Source of the DNA: JBAYGJ01 sp041666685
GTDB lineage: Bacteria; Patescibacteriota; Patescibacteriia; UBA10025; JAHIVO01
Direction of reading: 5' to 3'
Length of the DNA: 15,404 nt
NCBI GenBank assembly: GCA_041666685.1
Contig: JBAYGJ010000022.1
Coordinates: 1 to 15,404, forward strand
The notes under the pieces: model-generated
The model's database searches: none
Told to the model about the DNA's origin: nothing
The model's input: the letters and a program-made list of their open reading frames with translations, nothing else
Program-made: the position numbers and the translations under genes
In this document: piece by piece, positions 1-5,845 of the stretch
Numbering within the stretch: the stretch's first letter is position 1
Layout of the letters: the number at the start of each line of letters is the position of its first letter

Positions 1-218
1 GAGGCTACACCGATGATAATCCGGCTTACCTTGATGTCTTGTATTATTCTCTCCGTGAAGCCTTTCCCTACGTGTACCATCAGCAAAGCATTTTCCTCGC
101 GTCCAGACAACCGCTCTCGCACACGCGCTACAGCCCCACCACACCACGGGAAACCAACACCCTCGACCGGAATACATTAACCAAAGTATTTCTGGATAAT
201 CTCACCAAACCGCAATAG
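1..218 (+). CDS. C-terminal fragment, possibly spermidine synthase-like
   Basis: Open from the left edge (first full codon at 3) to TAG at 216-218, leaving 71 residues. The fragment contains NPAYLDVLYYSLREAFPYVY followed by IFLASRQPLS. This resembles the C-terminal helix and last beta strand of spermidine synthase / SAM-dependent aminopropyltransferase folds, where a helix ending in a pattern like 'AFP' plus an aromatic is followed by a strand with 'LAS..PL'. The catalytic part lies outside the window, so the family call is tentative. A weak hairpin about 55 bp downstream may end its transcript, and the next gene has its own strong promoter, so this is probably a separate unit. Confidence 0.4.
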   Translation, partial: GYTDDNPAYLDVLYYSLREAFPYVYHQQSIFLASRQPLSHTRYSPTTPRETNTLDRNTLTKVFLDNLTKPQ

Positions 219-272
219 GGTTATTCGATAAATATTTTTTAACTACAGCGGCATCATCTTTAGCTTAAAAAT

Positions 273-302
273 ACTGCGTCATGGCACTGACGGAAGTCTT
301 TT
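273..302 (+). terminator. Weak rho-independent terminator candidate
   Basis: CGTCA (277-281) pairs with TGACG (288-292) around a 6-nt loop. ACT (273-275) can add outer pairs with AGT across a small internal loop, and a short CTTTT tract follows. It sits between the end of the first gene and the 318 promoter. The stem is short, so this is only a candidate. Confidence 0.35.
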
Positions 303-317
303 GATACCGGCCGATGC

Positions 318-346
318 TTGACAAATAATCGTTATGAATATATACT
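318..346 (+). promoter_or_regulatory. Sigma70-type promoter of the EncFtn gene
   Basis: TTGACA (318-323), a 17-bp spacer and TATACT (341-346): a perfect -35, optimal spacing and a 5/6 -10. Transcription would start near 353, giving a leader of about 64 nt before the ATG at 417. No earlier in-frame start exists, because TAA lies at 405-407. Confidence 0.8.
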
Positions 347-416
347 CATAATAGGTAATGGCAGAATTGATCAAAAATGCCATGGTACGACAGTTAACCA
401 CTAATAACCCGCCATT

Positions 417-674
417 ATGCCTTATTTCGAAAAAGAGGGGCAACTACAGCAAAAAACTCTGGACATGGAACGCGCATCCAGATCGCTGCGAGAAGAGCTG
501 GAAGCCGTCGGTTATTACCAGGAGCGGATAGATGTTACGAAAGACGAGGAGCTGAAAAAGATACTGGCGCACAACCGCGACGAGGAAAAAGAGCACGCCG
601 CCATGCTGATCGAATGGATGCGCAAGAATGACGCTGTATTCAACAAAGAATTTTCCGAACACGATAAAGTATAA
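417..674 (+). CDS. Encapsulated ferritin-like protein (EncFtn family)
   Basis: An 85-residue all-helical protein of the EncFtn family, the open ferritin-like ferroxidases that oxidise Fe(II) and are usually housed in encapsulin nanocompartments. The core is strongly EncFtn-like: EELEAVGYYQERID, then ILAHNRDEEKEHAAM. By comparison with the well-studied Rhodospirillum rubrum protein (from memory), the metal ligands map to E27, E57 and H60, and the entry/exit glutamates to E26 and E29. The Trp next to the R. rubrum iron site is Tyr33 here. The protein ends shortly after helix 2 (FSEHDKV) and lacks the C-terminal encapsulin-targeting tail seen in classic cargo proteins. No encapsulin gene lies in the window. 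No Shine-Dalgarno is visible. The start is fixed by an in-frame stop just upstream. It has its own strong promoter and is followed 39 bp later by the DUF5320 gene. Confidence 0.85.
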   Translation: MPYFEKEGQLQQKTLDMERASRSLREELEAVGYYQERIDVTKDEELKKILAHNRDEEKEHAAMLIEWMRKNDAVFNKEFSEHDKV

Positions 675-713
675 ACAAAGGTCGAATCAATTTATAAATA
701 AGGAAATAAATAT

Positions 714-956
714 ATGCCAAGAGTAGACGGAACTGGTCCACTTGGACAGGGAGCGGGAACCGGCCGAGGATTGGGCCCGTGCGGCGGCGGCATGAGGCAG
801 GGCTGGGGCTGCCGAGGCGGTTATGGTTTCGGTTTCAGGAGATTTATTTCTCCCAAAAACGAGATGGCTGCTCTGGACGAGGAAGAAAAAATGCTTAAGG
901 AAGAGCTTCAGGCAGTGAAAGAGGAGAAATCCGCCCTCCAGTCCCAGATAAAATAG
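714..956 (+). CDS. DUF5320-type Gly-rich protein with coiled-coil tail
   Basis: An 80-residue protein with a Gly/Arg-rich N-terminus beginning MPRVDGTGPLGQGAGTGRG, the signature of DUF5320 proteins. These are often found near redox or metal-cluster genes; their function is unknown. Two cysteines (C23, C33) lie in the glycine-rich half, spaced nine residues apart, which could bind metal, although this is inference. Residues about 51-80 are highly charged with heptad-like hydrophobics (EEEKMLKEELQAVKEEK) and should form a coiled coil. An AGGA site at 701-704 is well placed for the ATG at 714. It is probably cotranscribed with the upstream EncFtn gene. A weak terminator-like hairpin follows. Confidence 0.75.
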   Translation: MPRVDGTGPLGQGAGTGRGLGPCGGGMRQGWGCRGGYGFGFRRFISPKNEMAALDEEEKMLKEELQAVKEEKSALQSQIK

Positions 957-973
957 AAAGAGGGGGCAGAAAA

Positions 974-1012
974 CCGGGCTCTGCATTACGGAGGGCCCGG
1001 GAAGCCTTTTTT
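974..1012 (+). terminator. Hairpin with T-tract after the DUF5320 gene
   Basis: CCGGGC (974-979) pairs with GCCCGG (995-1000), and TC/GA can add two inner pairs. A run of six T occupies 1007-1012, six bases after the stem. The offset T-tract makes this an imperfect intrinsic terminator; partial read-through into the DUF134 gene is likely. The TATACT at 1034-1039 could be a weak -10 for that gene. Confidence 0.4.
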
Positions 1013-1052
1013 AAATACGAATTTACCATAAAATATACTATTTATAAAATCT

Positions 1053-1328
1053 ATGCCCAGACCGCGTTTGAAAAGACACCTCTGCATCAACCCTGACGTG
1101 GTTTATTTTAAGCCACGGGGCATCCCTCTGCGGGAATTACAGCAAGTCCAATTGACCAAAGAAGAGCTGGAAGTTTTCTGGCTGGTTGACATGAAAGACA
1201 TGGAACAAATGCAGGCCGCACGGCACATGAAAACTTCCCAAAGCACCATACAGCGCATCCTCCGGTCAGCCAGAAAAAAAACTGCCCAAGCCCTTATTGA
1301 AGGCAAGGCGATTGCCATTGAAAAATAA
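1053..1328 (+). CDS. DUF134 / UPF0251 predicted DNA-binding protein
   Basis: A 91-residue protein of the DUF134 family, small predicted transcriptional regulators. The family pattern is clear: MPRPR start, YFKPRGIPLREL near residues 22-33, a helix beginning LTKEELEVFWLVDMKDMEQ, then an HTH ending in STIQRILRSARKKTAQALIEGKAI. The recognition region resembles a sigma-factor region 4 HTH. As I remember the family, the N-terminus usually has two cysteines four residues apart; here only C11 remains and the first position is Lys7, so cysteine-based metal or redox sensing may be altered. It follows the ferritin-like and DUF5320 genes and runs into a convergent ZIP transporter only 7 bp away. That context fits a metal-related role, which remains unproven. 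No obvious RBS. Confidence 0.85.
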   Translation: MPRPRLKRHLCINPDVVYFKPRGIPLRELQQVQLTKEELEVFWLVDMKDMEQMQAARHMKTSQSTIQRILRSARKKTAQALIEGKAIAIEK

Positions 1329-1335
1329 TTTGTTC

Positions 1336-2073
1336 TTAAAAAATAAGTATCAGCAAAAGATATACCGCCACGGACGCAACAAAACCCAGGTAGGACCCAT
1401 GTTCCCTCCGGCCGATATTTTTTATGAATGGAATCAGCTCGTGAAACGCGATGAACAGCATGGCACCGGCGGCTACAGCGAGAAAAATTGGATTGAGAAA
1501 ATGAAATTTGTTCAGCAAGATCAGCCCGAAAATTGTTCCAGTGAGCGTTGAAAGTGCGGAAAAAATCGCTGATTTATAAAAAAAGTTGCACGATCCCGTA
1601 TTGGCCGCAGTCAGCATGTAGCCTTCAGGGATATTATGAATAAAAGTGCCGATAACCACGATTAGGCCTACTGCTTCAGAATGGCCAAACGAGCTGGGGA
1701 TAGCAAACCCTTCCGGAAAATCATGCAGTATTAGGCCAATTGCCAGCAGATAAGCCATTTTTATCATACTCTTCGAATCATATGAATCGCACTCTTTGAT
1801 GGTGTGCAGATGTGGTAATATTGTGTTGGCAAGCCACAATAAGGCCGCTCCCCCTACCAGAAAAAAAATCGTGATCCAAGGTTTGCCGCTTTCAAAAGAC
1901 GACGGTATAAGTTCAAAGAGTGAGATTAATATCATTATGCCGGCGGCAAAGCTGGCGCCAAACAACACGGCTCCCCGACGATTGGCATGGCGGCCAATGA
2001 CAACGCCTATCAGAGTCGCGGCGCCGGAAATCAAAGACAATAACAAAATTTTTATTATATGACCGGTATCCAT
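1336..2073 (-). CDS. ZIP family divalent metal transporter
   Basis: A 245-residue inner-membrane protein with about eight hydrophobic segments, the usual size for bacterial ZIP (ZupT-like) transporters that import Zn, Fe or Mn. Both signature helices are visible: HDFPEG at residues 117-122 (TM4) and HNIPEG at 146-151 (TM5), which carry the paired histidine and glutamate metal ligands. In TM4 the usual Asn is Asp118. FHELIP (H211, E212) lies in a later helix. The loop between TM3 and TM4 holds LPHLHTIKECD, a short His/Cys-containing stretch of the kind often involved in metal delivery. The gene is divergent from the YibE/F gene (34 bp apart) and convergent with the DUF134 gene. The substrate cannot be assigned from sequence. 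Confidence 0.9.
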   Translation of the reverse strand: MDTGHIIKILLLSLISGAATLIGVVIGRHANRRGAVLFGASFAAGIMILISLFELIPSSFESGKPWITIFFLVGGAALLWLANTILPHLHTIKECDSYDSKSMIKMAYLLAIGLILHDFPEGFAIPSSFGHSEAVGLIVVIGTFIHNIPEGYMLTAANTGSCNFFYKSAIFSALSTLTGTIFGLILLNKFHFLNPIFLAVAAGAMLFIAFHELIPFIKNIGRREHGSYLGFVASVAVYLLLILIF

Positions 2074-2087
2074 GACTGTATTTTAGC

Positions 2088-2117
2088 ATTTTATCGAAGA
2101 TTATTACATGCGCTCAA
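2088..2117 (-). promoter_or_regulatory. Candidate promoter of the ZIP gene
   Basis: Read on the minus strand: TTGAGC (plus 2112-2117), 18-bp spacer, TAAAAT (plus 2088-2093). That is 4/6 and 5/6 matches. The -35 overlaps the first codons of the divergent YibE/F gene, so expression of the two genes could interfere. Very little other space exists between the two starts. Confidence 0.4.
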
Positions 2118-3286
2118 AAAGGCCACATACAAAATGCTTTAGTTGCTCACGTAACCAGAAGCGTCTATGGATCGTCGCACTCATGGTATTGGTAACGATA
2201 ATTCTGCCGTGCATCACCAGTGCCCAAACAGATGAGGGAACATTCGATGCGCGCGTGATTGAAATTATGGAACAAAAAACGGTCACTTCGGATGATGGAG
2301 CTCCGATTATCCAGCAAAAACTAAAATTGCAGGGATTATCCAGCAGTTGGGAGGGGAAAGAGTTTCTTTTTGACGGTATGCAGCACGAAGTGATGTCCGC
2401 CAGTGCGTACGAAGTGGGTGATAAGGTCCTTGTAAATTTTTCAAAAGGTGCGGAAGGCGATGAAGAATTTTATATTATTGATTACATCCGGGGGAGTGGG
2501 ATATATTGGCTGGCGCTACTATTCGCCCTGACAGTCATCGCTATTGGCAGGCTTAAGGGATTCCGGGCCTTGGTCGTATTACTGCTCACTTTCCTGGTGA
2601 TATTGAAATTCATTGTCCCGAAAATACTCGAGGGCAGCGACCCCCTGTTCATTAGCATCGTCGGCTCATTATTCATCCTGGTTTTGGCGGTGTATATTAC
2701 CGAGGGCTTCAAGCGCACCTCAACCGTAGCCGTCTTCTCGATCTTTATCGCGCTGATCATCACCGGATTCTTGTCAGTCTGGTTTACGGCCCTGACCAAA
2801 TTGACTGGATTCGCAAGTGATGAGGCGATATACCTGATGGGATTACCAGGAGTGAACCTAAATATCCAAGGCCTTCTGCTCGCAGGAATCATTATCGGCG
2901 CGCTAGGGGTGCTGGATGACGTGATTATTTCCCAGGTAGTACTGGTCAAAGAGTTAAAACAGGCCAATCCAAGCTTATCGAACGGAAAAGTTTTCAGCCA
3001 GGCCATGAAAGTCGGCGTTTCCCACATGAGCGCCATGATCAACACTTTGTTCCTTGCTTACGCCGGAGCAGCCCTGCCACTGCTCATATTATTCAGCGTT
3101 AAAGAACGGCCATTTTTGACACTCGGCCAGGTCATAAACAATGAAATGGTAGCTACGGAGATTGTCCGGACATTGACAGGCAGTATCGGCCTGGCGTTGG
3201 CCGTACCTATCTCTACCCTGCTGGCGGTATATTTTCTAAGTAATAATCATCCGCCGGCTATCGTGCAAGCAAAAAAAACATTATAA
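2108..3286 (+). CDS. YibE/F-like multipass membrane protein
   Basis: A 392-residue protein. Residues about 19-40 form a signal or anchor helix ending in CITSAQ. A beta-rich extracytoplasmic domain (about 41-125) follows, with YEVGDKVLVNF and EEFYIIDY, and then about eight membrane helices. The stretch YLMGLPGVNLNIQGLLLAG at 242-260, followed by IIIGALGVLDDVIISQ, is a hallmark of the YibE/F family. The biochemical function is unknown; some relatives were proposed to be transporters. The ATG at 2108 is the first available and lacks a visible RBS. The next gene starts 8 bp after its stop, so the two are probably one transcript with the thioredoxin-DsbD gene. Confidence 0.85.
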   Translation: MRSKRPHTKCFSCSRNQKRLWIVALMVLVTIILPCITSAQTDEGTFDARVIEIMEQKTVTSDDGAPIIQQKLKLQGLSSSWEGKEFLFDGMQHEVMSASAYEVGDKVLVNFSKGAEGDEEFYIIDYIRGSGIYWLALLFALTVIAIGRLKGFRALVVLLLTFLVILKFIVPKILEGSDPLFISIVGSLFILVLAVYITEGFKRTSTVAVFSIFIALIITGFLSVWFTALTKLTGFASDEAIYLMGLPGVNLNIQGLLLAGIIIGALGVLDDVIISQVVLVKELKQANPSLSNGKVFSQAMKVGVSHMSAMINTLFLAYAGAALPLLILFSVKERPFLTLGQVINNEMVATEIVRTLTGSIGLALAVPISTLLAVYFLSNNHPPAIVQAKKTL

Positions 3287-3294
3287 TATATCAT

Positions 3295-4461
3295 ATGCCA
3301 ATCTTCTCAAAAATAAATACCCTAATAGCTTGCGTTGTATTAATATCAGCGTTTGCCTTCGCCCTCCCCGCACAAGCCTCGACTCCGGTGACTGTTGATT
3401 TCTTCTGGGGCGACGGGTGCCCGCACTGCGCCAAGGAAAAAATATTCCTCACTGATCTGGCCAAAACGTACGGCGACCAGATCAAGATCAATTACTACGA
3501 AGTCTATTACAACGAAGACAACCAAGCCCTGCTCCAGGAATTCGCCAATGAACGGGGTCAGGCGGTCTCGGGCGTACCTGCCACGTTTATCGGACAGAGC
3601 ATGACTGTCGGGTTCGGCTCGGCAGACACCACTGGTGCCGACATCCAGGCTCTAATCGAAAAAGAATTGCACGCAGGCCAATCACCGACTGTCGATAGTC
3701 CCGCCCCATCAGAGGATAAAATCCGGATCCCGCTCATCGGCTTAGTGGACCCCCAGGCTGTATCACTGCCATTCGTCACTGTCATCCTGGCGGCCATCGA
3801 CGGTTTCAACCCGTGCGCCATGTGGGTACTGGTCATGCTTATCGGCATGCTTATCGGCATGCAGGACCGACGCCGGATGTGGCTGCTGGGAACAATTTTC
3901 ATCATCACTTCTGCACTGGTCTATTTCATGTTCCTGGCGGCCTGGTTCAACCTGTTCAAATTCATCGGCGTCGTCCGGTGGGTGCAAGTGCTCATCGGCC
4001 TGGTCGCCCTGGGGATCGGCGTGTACTATTTACGGCGATTCTGGAAATCCCGCCCCGGCGTATGCGAAGTGACCGATGCCAATCAGCGCCGGAAAATTCT
4101 GGACCGCATGAAAGATATCGTCAGCAAAAAATCCCTCCCCTTGGCCATCGGCGGCATCATAGTCCTGGCAGCCATCGTCAACCTGATCGAGCTGGCCTGC
4201 TCAGCCGGCTTGCCGGCGGTATTCACGCAGGTTGTAGCGCTCAATGAACTACCGGGATGGCAATACTACGGACTGCTCCTGCTATATATCTTGATTTTCA
4301 TGCTCGACGACATGATCGTCTTTGCCATAGCAATGATGACAATGAAAGTCTCCGGCGGCACGGGCAAATACAGCCGCTACGCTACCCTGATCGGGGGAAT
4401 AGTGATCCTGCTACTCGGGATTATCCTCATTGCCAGGCCGCAGCTGCTCACGCTGAATTAA
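3295..4461 (+). CDS. Thioredoxin-fold (CPHC) domain fused to DsbD/CcdA-like membrane domain
   Basis: A 388-residue predicted thiol-disulfide relay protein. Residues about 9-28 form a signal peptide or anchor ending PAQAS. Residues 31-125 are a thioredoxin/glutaredoxin-like domain with CPHC at 42-45 and the cis-proline loop GVPAT at 93-97, facing outside. About six membrane helices follow (155-383). Two helices carry the paired cysteines expected of a DsbD/CcdA electron conduit: FNPCAMW (C174) and ELACSAGLP (C302). In classical DsbD the thioredoxin domain is C-terminal; here it is N-terminal, and its CPHC dipeptide is DsbA-like. It likely passes reducing power from the cytoplasm to extracytoplasmic thiols, although direction is inferred. 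A 12-bp in-frame duplication lies in the first transporter helix. Likely cotranscribed with the YibE/F gene. Confidence 0.85.
   Translation: MPIFSKINTLIACVVLISAFAFALPAQASTPVTVDFFWGDGCPHCAKEKIFLTDLAKTYGDQIKINYYEVYYNEDNQALLQEFANERGQAVSGVPATFIGQSMTVGFGSADTTGADIQALIEKELHAGQSPTVDSPAPSEDKIRIPLIGLVDPQAVSLPFVTVILAAIDGFNPCAMWVLVMLIGMLIGMQDRRRMWLLGTIFIITSALVYFMFLAAWFNLFKFIGVVRWVQVLIGLVALGIGVYYLRRFWKSRPGVCEVTDANQRRKILDRMKDIVSKKSLPLAIGGIIVLAAIVNLIELACSAGLPAVFTQVVALNELPGWQYYGLLLLYILIFMLDDMIVFAIAMMTMKVSGGTGKYSRYATLIGGIVILLLGIILIARPQLLTLN
3835..3862 (+). repeat. 12-bp in-frame tandem duplication
   Basis: ATGCTTATCGGC occurs twice in perfect tandem (3835-3846, 3847-3858) and then begins a third time (ATGC). 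It encodes MLIG-MLIG-M at residues 181-189, inside the membrane helix that follows C174. It looks like a slippage product maintained in frame. Confidence 0.9.
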
Positions 4462-4523
4462 AATACTCCAAACCATTACCTGACCATAAGCAGAAAAAAA
4501 CATTCGCGCCTATCGCCCTGTTC

Positions 4524-5006
4524 ATGAGTGGTCTGATGGCAGTGGCAATTGGCACGTTGTTCCCATCCGTCAGAGACTTGCTGCTGACCATCGCTTCTGC
4601 CGGCTATATTGGCGCGTTCCTGGCCGGGATTCTGTACGGCACCGCTTTCACGTCCAGTACCGCCACGATCATCCTGTTCGAGCTGACCAAAGATAATAAT
4701 CCGGTGCTGGCGGCTATTATCGCCGGACTAGGATGCGCTCTGTACGATTTCAGCGTATTCGCAATTTTCCGTCAACAGGAATCACGCGGCATGTTCACGA
4801 TGATTAGGCAAAAATTTTACCATCAGGTATCTTTGCCACCCTGGCTGGCCAATACATTAGGTATCCTGATCATCGCCTCACCTCTACCTGATGAACTATC
4901 AGCCAGCCTAATGAGCCTGACCACACTGAAAGCCTGGCAGTTTGCCATCATCTCATGGCTGGCCAATATAGCGGGCATTTTGGTAATCATTTCCTTGGGG
5001 AGATAA
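4524..5006 (+). CDS. Small polytopic membrane protein, function unknown
   Basis: A 160-residue hydrophobic protein with about four or five membrane segments (roughly 3-20, 25-50, 60-82, 108-122, 138-157). Recognisable stretches are YGTAFTSSTATIILFELTKD and ASPLPDELSASL. The layout, with a polar-small 'TSSTA' re-entrant-like motif, loosely recalls small membrane transporters of the VTT/small-export type, but I cannot assign a family. The start is uncertain. ATG 4524 is the only standard start after the preceding stop, yet the same frame stays open upstream and reads KQKKTFAPIALF just before it, which looks like a natural basic N-terminus to the first helix. A non-ATG start in 4462-4523 is possible. 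It follows the DsbD-like gene in the same direction and converges on the next gene with a 5-bp gap. Confidence 0.65.
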   Translation: MSGLMAVAIGTLFPSVRDLLLTIASAGYIGAFLAGILYGTAFTSSTATIILFELTKDNNPVLAAIIAGLGCALYDFSVFAIFRQQESRGMFTMIRQKFYHQVSLPPWLANTLGILIIASPLPDELSASLMSLTTLKAWQFAIISWLANIAGILVIISLGR

Positions 5007-5011
5007 AAAAA

Positions 5012-5743
5012 CTACACATCAATTTCACTCACCACCGGATAATGGTCTGACATGATCGGGTCTGTTATGAAATAGGTTTTCGCGACCCGGACGTTACTGT
5101 TGGTAAAAATATAATCCGGCAATCGATCTGACATACCGACCCGGTTCAAAAAAAACCTGGCATATCTATTCGACATGCTGATGGACGATTTTTTATCTTC
5201 TGAAATCAACCGAAATTGCAGCGGCAAGCCCAGGGTGTCATATACACGGTTGAAATCACCAAACAAGAATGTTGGCAATGTTTCGAGCGTCCGGACCAAC
5301 TGGTCCAATTGGCGTTCTTGGATTTTTTCATCAGTCGGGCGGGGAGTATACGCTACGTGGGTATTGATGAGCTGAAAATTTTGTCCGCCTAATGTGATGT
5401 CGGATTTCTGCACCCCTTTACGTGACGGGAACTCATGCAAGGTGAGCGGCACGTTAAAAGGCACGATGGTACAATTTGTTAATGGTTGTCTGGCCAAAAG
5501 GAATAATCCGCTTCGATTGAAAAGACCCAAAGATTGCCCGCTATTGGAATACTCGGGCAACTGACGAACGAGAAAGGTAATATCCCGATATACAAACAAT
5601 TCCTGCAGAGCAATGACGTCGAATTGCTCCCGTCGGATCATCTCCACCAGCATTCGTAACCGTGCTTTTTTCCGCACGGAGAACGGCCATGGCAGTCCCC
5701 AAAAATTGAATGTGGCAATCTTGAATCGCATATATGGATACAT
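5012..5743 (-). CDS. Endonuclease/exonuclease/phosphatase (EEP) family protein
   Basis: A 243-residue metal-dependent phosphodiesterase fold protein. All core EEP residues are visible: N13 (ATFNFWG), E48 (IALQELF), H129 (INTHVAY), D163 and N165 (FGDFNR), D210 (DYIF), and the catalytic D233-H234 pair (SDHYPVV). Family members cut DNA, RNA, phospholipids or small phosphoesters, so the substrate is open. No signal peptide is seen, which argues for a cytoplasmic enzyme. I chose the ATG at 5743; a second ATG four codons later (5731) begins the conserved strand directly and is equally possible. The frame extends further upstream, but that part is antisense to the P-type ATPase gene and shows no family similarity. 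Divergent from the MgtA-like gene with a 102-bp gap. Confidence 0.85.
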   Translation of the reverse strand: MYPYMRFKIATFNFWGLPWPFSVRKKARLRMLVEMIRREQFDVIALQELFVYRDITFLVRQLPEYSNSGQSLGLFNRSGLFLLARQPLTNCTIVPFNVPLTLHEFPSRKGVQKSDITLGGQNFQLINTHVAYTPRPTDEKIQERQLDQLVRTLETLPTFLFGDFNRVYDTLGLPLQFRLISEDKKSSISMSNRYARFFLNRVGMSDRLPDYIFTNSNVRVAKTYFITDPIMSDHYPVVSEIDV

Positions 5744-5812
5744 TGTATCCCGCCCGGCGTCATATGGACAATCGCCTGATGCAAAAAAATAGTTATTTGA
5801 TGGCAAATATTG

Positions 5813-5818
5813 TATACT
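5813..5818 (+). promoter_or_regulatory. Candidate -10 element upstream of the P-type ATPase
   Basis: TATACT (5813-5818) within a GTATAC palindrome, 27 bp before the ATG at 5846. A convincing -35 at 16-18 bp is missing (TAGTTA at 5790-5795 is only a 3/6 match). Its position argues against translation starting at the TTG at 5810. The weak -35 would fit an activated promoter, but this is speculation. Confidence 0.35.
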
Positions 5819-5845
5819 GATACTGATTTTCATAATCATATTGCC

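Noticed and set aside
358..416. ATG 358 as a small upstream ORF right at the predicted transcription start
   Set aside because: It is out of frame, lacks an RBS and encodes no recognisable peptide.
4257..4523. ATG 4257 as start of the small membrane protein, overlapping the DsbD-like gene by 205 bp
   Set aside because: The extension is a His/Arg/Asp-rich shifted-frame reading of a conserved membrane region and not protein-like.
5810..5845. TTG 5810 as start of the P-type ATPase
   Set aside because: It lies three bases before a TATACT -10-like element and the added residues show no family similarity; ATG 5846 is better.
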